Shown here one piece after another: positions 8,315 to 17,034 of a stretch of DNA of 64,000 nt. Positions within the stretch are counted from its first letter, which is position 1; the number at the start of each line of letters is the position of its first letter. Under the pieces are notes generated by a model. The model saw nothing but the letters and a program-made list of their open reading frames with translations, had not been told where the DNA came from and ran no database searches. Source of the DNA: Deltaproteobacteria bacterium (lineage in GTDB: Bacteria > Desulfobacterota > Binatia > UTPRO1); NCBI GenBank assembly GCA_020852955.1, contig JADYZW010000016.1:256801-320800 (forward strand). Direction: 5' to 3'. A program made the position numbers and the translations under genes.

Positions 8315-8983
8315 GTGGATCTCGCGCACACGCTGTACGAACCGGAGGGCGACGGCCCGCACCCGACGATCGTCGCCCTGCACGGGTGGGGGGCCAGCGC
8401 CTTCGATCTGATGGGCCTCGCGCCGTACTTCGGCGGCGGCCGCTTCCAGGTGATCTGTCCGCAGGGGCCGCTCGAGGTGCCGCTCGGCATGGCGGGCGCG
8501 GTCGGCTTCGGGTGGTTCCCGCTGAGCGCGACGCAGCCCGCGATCGAGGGCCCGGTCGAGGACGCGGCGGCGCGCCTCGAGCGCTTCCTCGAGACCGTGC
8601 TCGCGCGCTACGCGGTCGATCGGCGCAAGCTCGTGCTCCTCGGCTTCAGCCAGGGCGGCGTACTCGCGTACCGCCTGGCGCTCGCGGCGCCGCGGCGCTT
8701 CGCCGGGCTCGTCGCGCTGAGCTCGTGGCTTCCGCCACAGATGGCGGCGGCGCTCCCGGCCGCCGAGGGTCGCGACGAGCTCCCGACGCTCGTCCAGCAC
8801 GGCACCGCCGACGAGATCATCGCCGTCGCGCGCGCCCAGCAGTCGATCGAGACGCTGCGCACGCTGCGCGTGCCGGCGTCGTATCGCGAGTACGACATGG
8901 GCCACGAGATCAGCGCCGAGAGCCTCGCCGACCTGTCGCAGTGGCTCGAGGACAAGGTCCGGTCGCCGATCATTCTCGCGTGA
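8315..8983 (+). CDS. Alpha/beta hydrolase, carboxylesterase/phospholipase family
   Basis: This 222-residue cytosolic serine esterase has the oxyanion segment ALHGWGAS, the nucleophile elbow GFSQGG (Ser112), an acid Asp in QHGTADEIIA and a catalytic His in YDMGHEIS. Size and order match the short acyl-thioesterase/carboxylesterase 2 family, which acts on short acyl or phospholipid esters. GTG 8315 is preceded by a good AGGAGAG ribosome-binding site at about 8303-8309. The longer ATG 8258 has none and would nearly meet the divergent HAD gene. The stop overlaps the next start as GTGA. Confidence 0.85.
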   Translation: MDLAHTLYEPEGDGPHPTIVALHGWGASAFDLMGLAPYFGGGRFQVICPQGPLEVPLGMAGAVGFGWFPLSATQPAIEGPVEDAAARLERFLETVLARYAVDRRKLVLLGFSQGGVLAYRLALAAPRRFAGLVALSSWLPPQMAAALPAAEGRDELPTLVQHGTADEIIAVARAQQSIETLRTLRVPASYREYDMGHEISAESLADLSQWLEDKVRSPIILA

Positions 8984-9261
8984 GCGTCCGCCGCGAGCTC
9001 GCGGGCCCGTCCCATCTGCACGGCTCGGAGATCATCCGCCGGCGACTCGCCGAATGGTACGTCGATCGCGGCCGCGAGCCGCCGGCGGCGCTCGCCAAGG
9101 TCGCCGACCTGGCGTTCGCGCTCCTGCGCCAGGGATCCGTGAGCGTGTGGCGCCATGCCGGCGACGGCAGCCTGCGCTGCCGCCTGGTCGGCGCCGGCAG
9201 CCGCGACCCGAACGAGGAACGCCTCGCGACGTTCCGTCCCCCGCGCCCGGCAGGTTGCTGA
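8980..9261 (+). CDS. Conserved-looking hypothetical protein, 93 residues
   Basis: This is a soluble, basic protein read from a GTG at 8980 that overlaps the esterase stop. The first two thirds look helical (SEIIRRRLAEWYVDRG, then AKVADLAFALLRQG). The last third looks like beta-strands (SVWRHAGDGSLRCRLVG). No signal peptide, membrane segment or known motif is visible. Its stop codon lies inside the left arm of the 9255-9298 hairpin, so translation ends in the terminator stem. Tight coupling supports it as a real gene, but I do not recognise it. Confidence 0.6.
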   Translation: MSVRRELAGPSHLHGSEIIRRRLAEWYVDRGREPPAALAKVADLAFALLRQGSVSVWRHAGDGSLRCRLVGAGSRDPNEERLATFRPPRPAGC

Positions 9262-9298
9262 AAATGGGCCAGCTGCGCAGCGGACCATTTTTCAGCAA
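9255..9298. terminator. Bidirectional terminator-like hairpin between convergent genes
   Basis: The left arm ttgctgaaaatgg (9255-9267) pairs with ccatttttcagcaa (9285-9298), with one extra T as a bulge. The loop is GC-rich and itself self-complementary (agctgcgcagc). It lies between two convergent small genes, so it can end transcription from both sides. Arms of this kind with AAAAT in the stem also resemble dispersed palindromic repeats. Confidence 0.7.
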
Positions 9299-9304
9299 TC
9301 TGCC

Positions 9305-9565
9305 TCAGCGGTGCGCGAGGGCGAAGATCGGGTACGGGTCGGTGCTGCGCACCGTCACCGGCCGGCCCGGGTGGCGGAGGATCACGCGCGCTTCCGCGAG
9401 GGTGATCGGACGGCCGAACAGGCAGTGGCGCCGGCGGCCCTCGCCCTGGTTGTTCGCCCAGGCCATGAGCTCTTCGGGCGCCGGACGATGACCGAGCGCG
9501 ACCGCGCACTGGCGGACGACGAAGCCGAGCATGATCTTCGGCGGCGCGCTCTTCGGGGTCGGCAT
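9305..9565 (-). CDS. Hypothetical protein, 86 residues
   Basis: This small soluble protein starts at ATG 9565. It ends just before the 9255-9298 hairpin and lies directly upstream of the terminator region shared with the convergent 93-residue gene. The composition is ordinary for a real protein (Trp, Asn, Cys and His present), with LFGRPITLAEARVILRHPG in the centre. No domain is recognised. It follows the ArnT-like gene by 9 nt on the same strand, which suggests co-transcription. Confidence 0.5.
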   Translation of the reverse strand: MPTPKSAPPKIMLGFVVRQCAVALGHRPAPEELMAWANNQGEGRRRHCLFGRPITLAEARVILRHPGRPVTVRSTDPYPIFALAHR

Positions 9566-9574
9566 GGACGCCGC

Positions 9575-11047
9575 CTATCTATCGTCCTCACGATCGAGAG
9601 CAAGCGCACAGGTCGCCTCCGTGTCCCGGACGAGCGCGACCGGGACGCCGTGCCGCCGCGCCGCCACGAGCGCCGCCACCGCCGGCACTCCCGGCCGCGG
9701 CGTCAGGAGCCGGTGCCGCCCCGGGCGGCAGGCGGCGCGCGGCAGCGGCCGCCCGAGCCGATACGCGAGCACCAGCAGGTCGCTCTCGTCGAGCGACGCG
9801 TCGGCGACGAGCGGCGATCCCGCCGGCACCCGCGCCGCCACCTCGTCCGCGAACGGCACGAGCGAACCGCGGCCCGCCCGCCGTACGCGGACACCTTGCC
9901 CGATCAGGAGGACGCCGAGGTCGATCGCGACGACCAGCACGACGAGCGCGCGCGCCGGCGACCCTGCCCCCACCCGCCCGAGCGCAGCGACGATCGGTTC
10001 CGGAACGCGCGCCGGATCGCGCCACACCGTGAGGACCGACCCGAGCGCGCGGCCGGCGAGGAGCGCCACCGCCGGATAGAGCGGCAGCAGATAGACGCCG
10101 CGCTTCCCGTACGCCGCCGTGAAGACGGCGACGACCGTGACCCACCAGACGTGCAGGAACCGCCCGATCTCGTCCTCGCGCGCACCGCGCCACCACCGCG
10201 CCGCCGCCGCGACCAGAACGAGGTTCCACGGCAGGAGATCGGTCGCGAGGTTCTCGACCATCGCAAGCCGCGAGCGGCCCCCGTGCATGCCGAAGACGCC
10301 GCGCCCGACGAAGCGATCGACGTTCTCGTGCAGGATCTGGCGCGCCAGGAACTCGCGGCCGCCGATCCACGTCGCGGCCGCGTACCACCCGAGGTCGACG
10401 ACGAGCACGAGCGCGGCGAGCCGCCACGACCAGAGCGCGCGCAGCCGGTCGAGCCGGCGCTCGACGAGGAGGAACGCGACGATCACGAGGCCGACGAGCA
10501 CGGCGCCGGCCGGCCCCTTGGTCAGCACCGCCGCCGCGACGGCCCCGTAGCAGAGGGCGCGCGCCCACGCGTTCTCCGTCCGGTGCCAGCACAGGAACGC
10601 GGCGAGCGCGATCGTCACGCCGGCCGCGAAGACCATGTCGACGCGCGCCTCGCTCGCCGCCTCGACGAATCCGTGCATGCCGGCGAGGGCGGCGACGGCG
10701 AGCCAGCCGCACGCGCGCCCGCCGCCCCGCGCGCCGACGAGGTACACCGCCACCAGCACCGCCCACGCCGCGAGCGCCGACGGGAGGCGCACCGCGGCGT
10801 CGGAGAGCCCGAGCAGCGCGGCGCCCGCGGCGGCGATCCAATGGTAGAGCGGCGGCTTCGACGGCATCTCGCCGTTGCGGACCGGGAGCACCCAGTGGCC
10901 GCGCCGGACGATGTCCTGCACGACGAGCCCCTCGCGCGCCTCGCCGTGCGTACCGATCGGCGGCGCGACGAGCGGCCACGCGAGCGCGAGCGCGACCATC
11001 ACCGTCAGCGCCGCGAGATCGGCGGCGCGCGCGCGGTCCCCGTGCAT
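9575..11047 (-). CDS. ArnT/PMT-like GT-C glycosyltransferase
   Basis: This 490-residue integral membrane protein has about a dozen hydrophobic helices. The first periplasmic loop holds GTHGEAREG (Glu36, Arg38), the acidic motif of dolichyl/undecaprenyl-phosphate-sugar transferases. It is followed by SKPPLYHWIAA, typical of the ArnT/PMT_2 group. Such enzymes move a sugar from a polyprenyl phosphate to lipid A, protein or another glycan on the outer face of the inner membrane. The acceptor here is unknown. The C-terminal 120 residues form a soluble periplasmic domain. ATG 11047 gives the usual short cytoplasmic N-terminus. Confidence 0.85.
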   Translation of the reverse strand: MHGDRARAADLAALTVMVALALAWPLVAPPIGTHGEAREGLVVQDIVRRGHWVLPVRNGEMPSKPPLYHWIAAAGAALLGLSDAAVRLPSALAAWAVLVAVYLVGARGGGRACGWLAVAALAGMHGFVEAASEARVDMVFAAGVTIALAAFLCWHRTENAWARALCYGAVAAAVLTKGPAGAVLVGLVIVAFLLVERRLDRLRALWSWRLAALVLVVDLGWYAAATWIGGREFLARQILHENVDRFVGRGVFGMHGGRSRLAMVENLATDLLPWNLVLVAAAARWWRGAREDEIGRFLHVWWVTVVAVFTAAYGKRGVYLLPLYPAVALLAGRALGSVLTVWRDPARVPEPIVAALGRVGAGSPARALVVLVVAIDLGVLLIGQGVRVRRAGRGSLVPFADEVAARVPAGSPLVADASLDESDLLVLAYRLGRPLPRAACRPGRHRLLTPRPGVPAVAALVAARRHGVPVALVRDTEATCALALDREDDR

Positions 11048-11135
11048 CGTCGGCGCTCATAGCGCGCCGCTCCCACGCACGGAAGCCGCCGCACCCTCGA
11101 CGACTCGGAGCGCATGAGGCATAGTCGCGACGTCG

Positions 11136-12014
11136 ATGACGCGCAGGCGGAGGGGACGCCGTCCCAAGGACTCTCGTGAGGAACCCGAGCACGACGTTCA
11201 ACCGCGCGTCGGACCCGACGGCCGGCCGGACGAGCGCCGCTCCCAGCCGCCGAACGCCTACACGCCTCCCCCGTCGCCGCTGACGCGCTGGCAGCATCAC
11301 CGCCCGCACGGCGGCCCGCACCACGGACGGCGCGGGCCGGACGCGGGCCGGACCCAACCGTACGGACAGGCGGCGCGCGTCGGCCAGGACGCCCGCGGGG
11401 GCGCGTCGCGTTCCGGCGGCGAGCGCGGGGGGGCTCAGGGCGGCGGCGCGCGCGCCCGGTCGGCGCCGGGTCCGATCGGCGGCGCGCGCTACGACGGCCG
11501 CGGCGAGACGCCGTCGCCGGGTCCGCGCCGCTTCCGCGGCGACGAGCGGCCGCGCGGCCGCTCCGCCGCGGCGCGCCCGTCGCCGCGTCCACCCGCGCCC
11601 GGGGCGATCCCCTCCGCCGGCGCGATCGATCCGTTCGAGCTCTTCTGCGCCTATCACCTCGCCATCACGCCCGAGGGCGGCTACCGCATCCAGAACATCC
11701 ACGAGGTCGCGCGCCGCTTCGGCACCAACGCCGCCGAGCTCCGCCAGATCCTCGCCGCCTTCGGCCTGGCGGCCGACGACATCGTGCACAGCGGCTTCGA
11801 CCTCCCGAGCGCGCAGGTCGACATCATGGTCGCGCCGGAAGGCATCAGCCGGCGCGAGCTGGCGCGCCCGCTCTACGAGGAGTTCCGCAACGCCCCGAAG
11901 AAGACCCGCGACTGGACGCGCGAGATGGAAGACGCGCAGCGCCAGATCGACCGGACGATCGAACGCGACGGCCGCTGGTCGCCGGCGCCGCGCAATCCGG
12001 CAGGAAAGCAATGA
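11136..12014 (+). CDS. Protein with long Arg/Gly/Pro-rich disordered region and small C-terminal helical domain
   Basis: This 292-residue protein is sharply bipartite. Residues 1-160 are low complexity, very basic and rich in Arg, Gly, Pro and His (RRRRGRRPK at the N-terminus, repeated RG and GGAR), as in RNA- or DNA-binding disordered tails. Residues 163-292 are a compact domain with a helix-turn-helix-like NIHEVARRFGTNAAELRQILAAFGL segment. A charged segment and a helical tail follow. A nucleic-acid-associated role is inferred only. Its stop overlaps the SDR start by four bases (ATGA), so the two are coupled. Confidence 0.65.
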   Translation: MTRRRRGRRPKDSREEPEHDVQPRVGPDGRPDERRSQPPNAYTPPPSPLTRWQHHRPHGGPHHGRRGPDAGRTQPYGQAARVGQDARGGASRSGGERGGAQGGGARARSAPGPIGGARYDGRGETPSPGPRRFRGDERPRGRSAAARPSPRPPAPGAIPSAGAIDPFELFCAYHLAITPEGGYRIQNIHEVARRFGTNAAELRQILAAFGLAADDIVHSGFDLPSAQVDIMVAPEGISRRELARPLYEEFRNAPKKTRDWTREMEDAQRQIDRTIERDGRWSPAPRNPAGKQ

Positions 12015-12802
12015 TGAATCCCGCCCATGATCCCTTCAGCGTCGCCGGCAAGGCCGTCATCGTGACCGGAGGCGGCACCGGCATCGGCGCCGCCATCGCC
12101 CGCGTCTTCAGCGAGCGCGGCGCGAAGGTCCTGATCGCGAGCCGCAACGGCGAGCATCTCGGCCCGGTGGCGAAGGCGCTCCGCGACGACGGCGGCATCG
12201 TCGAGAGCGTCACCTGCGACGTCCGCGACCCGGACCAGGTCGAAGCCATGGTCGACCGCGCGGAGCAGGCGTTCGGGGGCGTCGACGTCATGATCAGCAA
12301 CCACGGCGCGAGCTTCTACGCGCGCGCCGAGGAGCTCAGCCCGAACGGGTTCGCGACCATCGTCGCCATCAACCTGAACGGCGCCTTCCTCTGCGCCCGC
12401 GCCGTCGCGCGACGCTGGATCGAGCGGAAGCAGGGCGGCCGCATCATCACCATGTCGTCGGAGGCCGGCATCTACGGCGCGCCCGGCATGTCGCACTACG
12501 CCGCCGCCAAGGCCGGCGTGCAGCAGTTGACCCGCACGCTCGCCATGGAGTGGGCGCAGTACGGCATACTGGTGAACTGCATCGCGCCCGGCCCGATCGA
12601 TACGCCGGAGGCGGCGACGCGGAGCTGGGGTACGCCCGAGATGAAGAAGCAGGTGGAGGCCTCCACCGCGCTGAATCGCCTCGGACGCGTCGAGGAGATC
12701 GCCTGGCCGTGCGTCTTCCTCGCCTCCGAGGCCGCGGGCTTCGTGACCGGTCAGACCTTCTCGGTCGACGGCGGTCCGACCTCTCCGCTCACGATTCCGT
12801 AG
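12011..12802 (+). CDS. Short-chain dehydrogenase/reductase
   Basis: This 263-residue classical SDR has a Rossmann NAD(P) site VTGGGTGIGAAIAR, the SNHG segment, catalytic Ser in TMSSEAGIYG and the YxxxK pair Tyr163/Lys167 (HYAAAKAG). The C-terminal GQTFSVDGG closes the family pattern. It resembles FabG-like 3-oxoacyl or glucose dehydrogenases; the substrate cannot be assigned. ATG 12011 overlaps the preceding stop. The last 52 bp overlap the 3' end of the convergent DUF1232 gene. Confidence 0.9.
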   Translation: MMNPAHDPFSVAGKAVIVTGGGTGIGAAIARVFSERGAKVLIASRNGEHLGPVAKALRDDGGIVESVTCDVRDPDQVEAMVDRAEQAFGGVDVMISNHGASFYARAEELSPNGFATIVAINLNGAFLCARAVARRWIERKQGGRIITMSSEAGIYGAPGMSHYAAAKAGVQQLTRTLAMEWAQYGILVNCIAPGPIDTPEAATRSWGTPEMKKQVEASTALNRLGRVEEIAWPCVFLASEAAGFVTGQTFSVDGGPTSPLTIP

Positions 12803-13344
12803 CGAACGGGCACGGCGGCGTGGCGCGGCGCCCGGCGCGCCAGCGCCGACGCGATGCCTTTCCACACGCAGTAGCGCTCGAGCCCGTCGCGGCCGAGATC
12901 GCACGCGACCGCCATCACGAGCGCGTCGTCGATCATCCCGAGGCGCGGCAGGAAGTCGGGCACGAAATCCAGCTGATCGGCGAGGTAGGCTACGCCCGCG
13001 GCGAGCAGGCTGATCGCGAAGTACGGGATCTGCGGACAGCGGCCCGCCGCATGGTCCTTCAGGCAGAAGAGCGCGAGGTCGAGCTGTGCGCGGAGCCGCC
13101 GCCCCGGCACGCCCGGGAGCTTCGCGGCGCGCTCGCGGATCGACGATTCGGCGACCAGCAGGTCGCCGACGTCGGCCGGCGCGAGCTTGTTCGCGAGCTC
13201 GACGACGGCCTGCACGACCTCGGCGCGGGTGAGGAGCGCCGGCGCCGCCGGCTTGCCCCGCCGCGTCGCCGATCGGCGCGCCGCGCGACGCGGAACGCGC
13301 CCGGCGCGCGCGCGCGCCCTTCCCGGCTTCGCCGCTCGACCCAT
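12751..13344 (-). CDS. DUF1232 (YkvA-like) protein
   Basis: This 197-residue protein starts at ATG 13344. The first 45 residues are very basic. Residues 90-175 contain the DUF1232 core PYFAISLLAAGVAYLADQLD followed by DFVPDFLPRLGMIDDALV, a short membrane-associated helical hairpin around a D-x-IPD-like motif. The biochemical role of the family is not established. The 3' end overlaps the convergent SDR by 52 bp, so both C-termini are encoded on opposite strands of the same DNA. Confidence 0.75.
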   Translation of the reverse strand: MGRAAKPGRARARAGRVPRRAARRSATRRGKPAAPALLTRAEVVQAVVELANKLAPADVGDLLVAESSIRERAAKLPGVPGRRLRAQLDLALFCLKDHAAGRCPQIPYFAISLLAAGVAYLADQLDFVPDFLPRLGMIDDALVMAVACDLGRDGLERYCVWKGIASALARRAPRHAAVPVRYGIVSGEVGPPSTEKV

Positions 13345-13414
13345 GGACGATGCATAGCGCCGCGGGCATCCGGGTTTCAACGCCCCGCAGGCGCGGGTCG
13401 AGGCGCCCCGGGAG

Positions 13415-15172
13415 CTATTGCTCGAGGCAATAGACCGCGAGCGTCGTCGCGCAGCTGCCGGTCGTCGCGTGGGCCCACCAGGTCGAGTCGGCGAACGCCG
13501 AAGCGCCGAGCGTCGCCGTCGTCGACGTCTGCGCGCTCCAGTCGTCGCACGTCGAAGCGAGCGTGCCCGTCGCCGAGGGCAGCGGCGCGCCGGTATACGC
13601 GAGGTCGCCCGCCGACGGCACGTAGGTCCCGTCGGCCCGCTGCCAGATCCCGCTTTCGAGCGGGCTCCCCGCGGCGACGGTCGCACCGATCGCGATCGGG
13701 GTTCCGTCGGGCCGCACGTAGAGCGGCGCCAACGTCACCCGCGACGCCGCGCTCGCGGTCGAGGTCGCGAGCAGCGCCTTGAAGGTCCCCACGAGTCCCG
13801 CGCCGGCCGCGTTGTCGGCGCAGAGGGCGTCCGCGTCCGCCACATCGACGCCCGGTCCCGGCAGGAAGGCCTTGGTGCTCACGAACGCGACCTTGCCGCT
13901 CGTGGGCGGCGGCGCCAGGTTCGACGTGTGGTCGATCTGGAAGCAGTAGAGGCGTCGCGCCGTGTCGCAACCGGCGTTGCTGCGCGCCGTCCAGGCGACC
14001 GGACCTCCCGTCGCGCGTCCGACGTTGCCGTCGGCCGAGCCGTCCATCGACGTCCAGTCGCCGCACGTCGTCATGGCGACGACGCCGTCTTTGGTCGTGC
14101 CCGTCCACACGGTGAGCGCGCTCGACGTCGGCGCGGCATTGATCGACACGTCCACGCCGTTCTCGTCGAGGCGCAGCGGAGAGTAGATCTCATTGGCGAG
14201 GATGTCCGAGACGGCGTTCGCAAAGGGCTTGCCGTCCACGCGGACGAAGCCTTGCGCCGCGCCGAGACGGGTCATGGCATTCACGCCGGACGTCGAAAGC
14301 CACGCGACCCAGGATCCCGGCAGCGACGCGGCGGCGGCGCGCGCGGCACAGATGGCGTCGGCCGCGGCGACCCCGCCGAAGTCGCCCTTCTGCAGCGTCG
14401 ACGTGACGAAGGCGCGGTTGAACTGCGGGGTTGCCGTCACGGTCGGCGTCGGCGTCGCCGTGGCCGTCGGCGTCGCGGCGGTCGCGCTCGGGGTGAGCGT
14501 CGGCGAGGGCGTGAACGTCGCCGGCGGGCCGGCGGGCGTCGCCGTGCGGGTGGGCGTCGGCGTCCGGGTGCGCGTCGGCGTCGGGGTGCGCGTCGGCGTC
14601 GCGCTCGTCGAGCCGGGCGTCGGCGTCGGGCACGCGACCAGGCTCCGCTGCACGAGGCCGAGCATCTCGCTCGCGCGCGGCGCCGCGAACCGCAGCAGCT
14701 CGCCGACGCGGCACTGGTAGGCGAGCCGGAGACAGTCCTTGTAGTCGTCGAGCGAGCCGAGGGCCGCGACGTACGGCCGACAATCGGTGAAGAGCGCGTC
14801 GATGTTGGCGGCGAGCTCGGTCCGCAGCGTCGCGAACGGGATCAGCTCCTCGGCGCACTTCTTGTCGACGGCGAGCTCGAGCTTGAGCGCCTGCGCGTCG
14901 AGACTCGCGAACTGCTTGTCGCAGGTGGCCTGCGCCTTCAAGAGGCAGTTCGGGTCGCCGGGCTTCAGCTGCACGCAGGCGAACACGGCGTCGACGCACT
15001 TCTTGAGCGCCTTGGAGCCGTTCGCGAGGTAGGTCCGGCCGGCCGCCGAGACGTTCTTTCCGCAGGTGACGACCGCCTTCGCCTGGGCCGGATCCGCGAG
15101 CTGAGCGCGCGCGGGCGCCGTCCGGCCCAGGCACGTCCCGAGGAGCAGGACGGCGAGCGCGGCGGCAGTCAC
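13415..15172 (-). CDS. Secreted two-domain DUF1554-like protein with Pro/Thr linker
   Basis: This 585-residue protein starts at GTG 15172 with a signal peptide ending near APARAQ (residues 1-24). Residues 30-185 are a helical region with regularly placed Cys. Residues 185-250 are a linker of TPTRT/TATPTP repeats. Two related domains follow (about 250-405 and 420-585), each opening with VTST/VSTK, then a Cys-containing segment (AAADAICAARA, DADALCADNA), a CxDW segment (TTCGDWTS, STCDDWSA) and a closing YCF/YCL. This is the layout of the DUF1554 lectin-like family seen in leptospiral and deltaproteobacterial surface proteins. Surface binding is a likely role; the ligand is unknown. Confidence 0.75.
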   Translation of the reverse strand: MTAAALAVLLLGTCLGRTAPARAQLADPAQAKAVVTCGKNVSAAGRTYLANGSKALKKCVDAVFACVQLKPGDPNCLLKAQATCDKQFASLDAQALKLELAVDKKCAEELIPFATLRTELAANIDALFTDCRPYVAALGSLDDYKDCLRLAYQCRVGELLRFAAPRASEMLGLVQRSLVACPTPTPGSTSATPTRTPTPTRTRTPTPTRTATPAGPPATFTPSPTLTPSATAATPTATATPTPTVTATPQFNRAFVTSTLQKGDFGGVAAADAICAARAAAASLPGSWVAWLSTSGVNAMTRLGAAQGFVRVDGKPFANAVSDILANEIYSPLRLDENGVDVSINAAPTSSALTVWTGTTKDGVVAMTTCGDWTSMDGSADGNVGRATGGPVAWTARSNAGCDTARRLYCFQIDHTSNLAPPPTSGKVAFVSTKAFLPGPGVDVADADALCADNAAGAGLVGTFKALLATSTASAASRVTLAPLYVRPDGTPIAIGATVAAGSPLESGIWQRADGTYVPSAGDLAYTGAPLPSATGTLASTCDDWSAQTSTTATLGASAFADSTWWAHATTGSCATTLAVYCLEQ

Positions 15173-15247
15173 GGAACGGGTGGGCGGAGCGGAGCGCGTG
15201 GCGGGATCCTCGTGTCCCGTCGAACCTAGGCGCGGGTCAGATACGGG

Positions 15248-16297
15248 TCAAGCTGGTTTCTCGGGCTGTTGCTGCGTCGCGCAGTGGAACGCTCCGAGGC
15301 CCCAGACCAGGTCCCGGCTGTCGACGCCGACCACGCGCCGCGACGGAAAGCAGCGCCGCAGAAGGGCGAGCGCCGCCTCGTCGTTCGGGTCGGCGAACGT
15401 CGGCACCAGGACGACCGCGTTGGCGACGTAGAAATTGGCATAGCTCGCGGGGAGGCGCTGGTCGTCGCGCACGACCGGCCGCGGCATCGGTAGCTCGAGG
15501 ATCGTGAACGGCCGTCCGTCCTGGTCGCGGGCGGCCCGCAGCCGTTCGAGGTTTTCCCGTAGGGGACGGTGGTTCTCGTCGGCGGGATCGGGCTCCACGA
15601 CGGTCACGATCGTGTCGGGCGCGACGAAGCGCGTGATGTCGTCGACGTGCCCGTCGGTGTCGTCGCCCGCGATGCCGTCGCCGAGCCAGATCACGTGCCG
15701 CACGCCGAGGAACTCGCCGAGGCGGGACGCGATCGCGGCGCGGTCGAACGTCGGATTGCGGTTCGGGTTGAGGAGGCAGGACTCGGTCGTGAGCAACGTC
15801 CCCCGTCCGTTCACGTCGAGCGAGCCGCCCTCCATCACGAGGCCGGGACGGAACGCGCGCAGCCCGAGGAGCTCGGCCACCCGTGCCGGCACCGCGTCGT
15901 CGCGGTCGAAGGGCGGGTACTTGCCGCCCCACGCATTGTAGCCCCAGTCGACGACCGCGACCTCGCCCGGCCGGGTCACGAAGATGGGGCCGTGATCGCG
16001 GCACCACGGCTCGTTCGTCGGAATGCGGTGCAGGCGGACGCGCGCCCGCGCCACGCGCGGCGCCGCGTCGAGCAGCGCCGCGACGCGCGCCTCGTCGTCG
16101 GCGTCGAGCACGTTCACGTGCACGTCCTCGCCGGTCGAGATCTCCTCGATCATGCGGAGCCAGAGCGCCGGCACCCGCTCGTAGAGCCCGGGAAAGCTGA
16201 TGCCCTCCGGCCGCGGGAACGAGAGCCAGGTCCCTGCGTGCGGCTCCCACTCGGCCGGCATGCGGAACCCGAGCGCGCGCGGCGTGGGATCGGTCAC
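15248..16297 (-). CDS. aguA: Agmatine deiminase
   Basis: This 349-residue protein of the porphyromonas-type peptidyl-arginine deiminase family hydrolyses agmatine to N-carbamoylputrescine and ammonia. Visible are the substrate-binding TNEPWCRDHGP, the VMEGGSLDVNG segment, the GDDTDGHVDD catalytic His/Asp block and the C-terminal nucleophile Cys339 in GAFHCATQQQ. Length is normal. GTG 16297 overlaps the stop of the upstream dienelactone hydrolase as GTGA. With the N-carbamoylputrescine amidase two genes upstream, it completes an agmatine-to-putrescine route. No arginine decarboxylase is in the window. Confidence 0.92.
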   Translation of the reverse strand: MTDPTPRALGFRMPAEWEPHAGTWLSFPRPEGISFPGLYERVPALWLRMIEEISTGEDVHVNVLDADDEARVAALLDAAPRVARARVRLHRIPTNEPWCRDHGPIFVTRPGEVAVVDWGYNAWGGKYPPFDRDDAVPARVAELLGLRAFRPGLVMEGGSLDVNGRGTLLTTESCLLNPNRNPTFDRAAIASRLGEFLGVRHVIWLGDGIAGDDTDGHVDDITRFVAPDTIVTVVEPDPADENHRPLRENLERLRAARDQDGRPFTILELPMPRPVVRDDQRLPASYANFYVANAVVLVPTFADPNDEAALALLRRCFPSRRVVGVDSRDLVWGLGAFHCATQQQPEKPA

Positions 16298-17034
16298 GTC
16301 CCGGCCAGGTGCTTCCGCAGGAACTCGATCGCCCGCGGCCAGGCAACGGCCGCAACCACCGGCCGGTAGGCGTCGGGACGCGTGTCGTTGAAGAAGGCGT
16401 GGCCGGCGCCCGCATAGCTCTCGATCTCGAACGTCTTGCGCGCACGTGCGAGGATGGTCCGCAGCTCGTCGACGTCGGGGTTCGGGATGAGCGCGTCCTC
16501 GGCGCCGAAGAGGCCGAGGTAGGGGCACGCCAGGCCGGGCGCGAGCTCGAGCGGGCTCGCGGGCTTCCGCTCGTTGTGCTCGGCGTAGCGCAGCATGCCG
16601 TACCACGCGACGCAGGCCGCGAGACCGGGGACACTGCACGCCGCCATGAGCGCATACTGCCCGCCCATACAGTAGCCGGTGATGCCGACCCGCTCGCGCC
16701 GCACCTCGGAACGGCTCGCGAGGTAGCGAACCGCCGCGCCGAGGTCGGCAAGGATGCGCGGATCGGGCAAGGACTCGATCCACGCGAAGACCGACGGCAT
16801 GTCGGGCAGGTCGGGCGCGCCCTCGCGGCTGTAGAGATCGACGGCGAGCGCGAAGAAGCCCTCGCGCGCGAAGCGGCGCGCGACGTCGCGATAATGCTCG
16901 GTAAGGCCGCGCACGTCGGGAACGACGACGAGGCCGGAGAGCCCCGTGCCGCCCGTCGGCCAGGCGCCGTAGCCGTCGATCGCGGCGCCGTCGCCGGGGA
17001 ACCGGAGGTCCGCGTCCGAGATCGCGTCGGTCAC
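16294..17034 (-). CDS. Dienelactone hydrolase family protein
   Basis: This 246-residue alpha/beta hydrolase has a Cys nucleophile in GITGYCMGGQY (Cys122), an acid Asp in GAEDALIPN and a catalytic His in GAGHAFFND. It also has the VVVPDVRGL segment typical of dienelactone hydrolases. Family members open lactones or hydrolyse activated esters. Here the gene is overlapped on both sides (GTGA at start and stop) by the two putrescine-synthesis genes, so all three are translated together. Whether it acts in that pathway or in a side reaction is not clear from sequence. Confidence 0.85.
   Translation of the reverse strand: MTDAISDADLRFPGDGAAIDGYGAWPTGGTGLSGLVVVPDVRGLTEHYRDVARRFAREGFFALAVDLYSREGAPDLPDMPSVFAWIESLPDPRILADLGAAVRYLASRSEVRRERVGITGYCMGGQYALMAACSVPGLAACVAWYGMLRYAEHNERKPASPLELAPGLACPYLGLFGAEDALIPNPDVDELRTILARARKTFEIESYAGAGHAFFNDTRPDAYRPVVAAVAWPRAIEFLRKHLAGT

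Noticed and set aside
14440..14640. Short-period repeats that look like a tandem array
   Set aside because: They encode the TPTRT/TATPTP linker of the secreted protein; the period follows codons and has no spacers.
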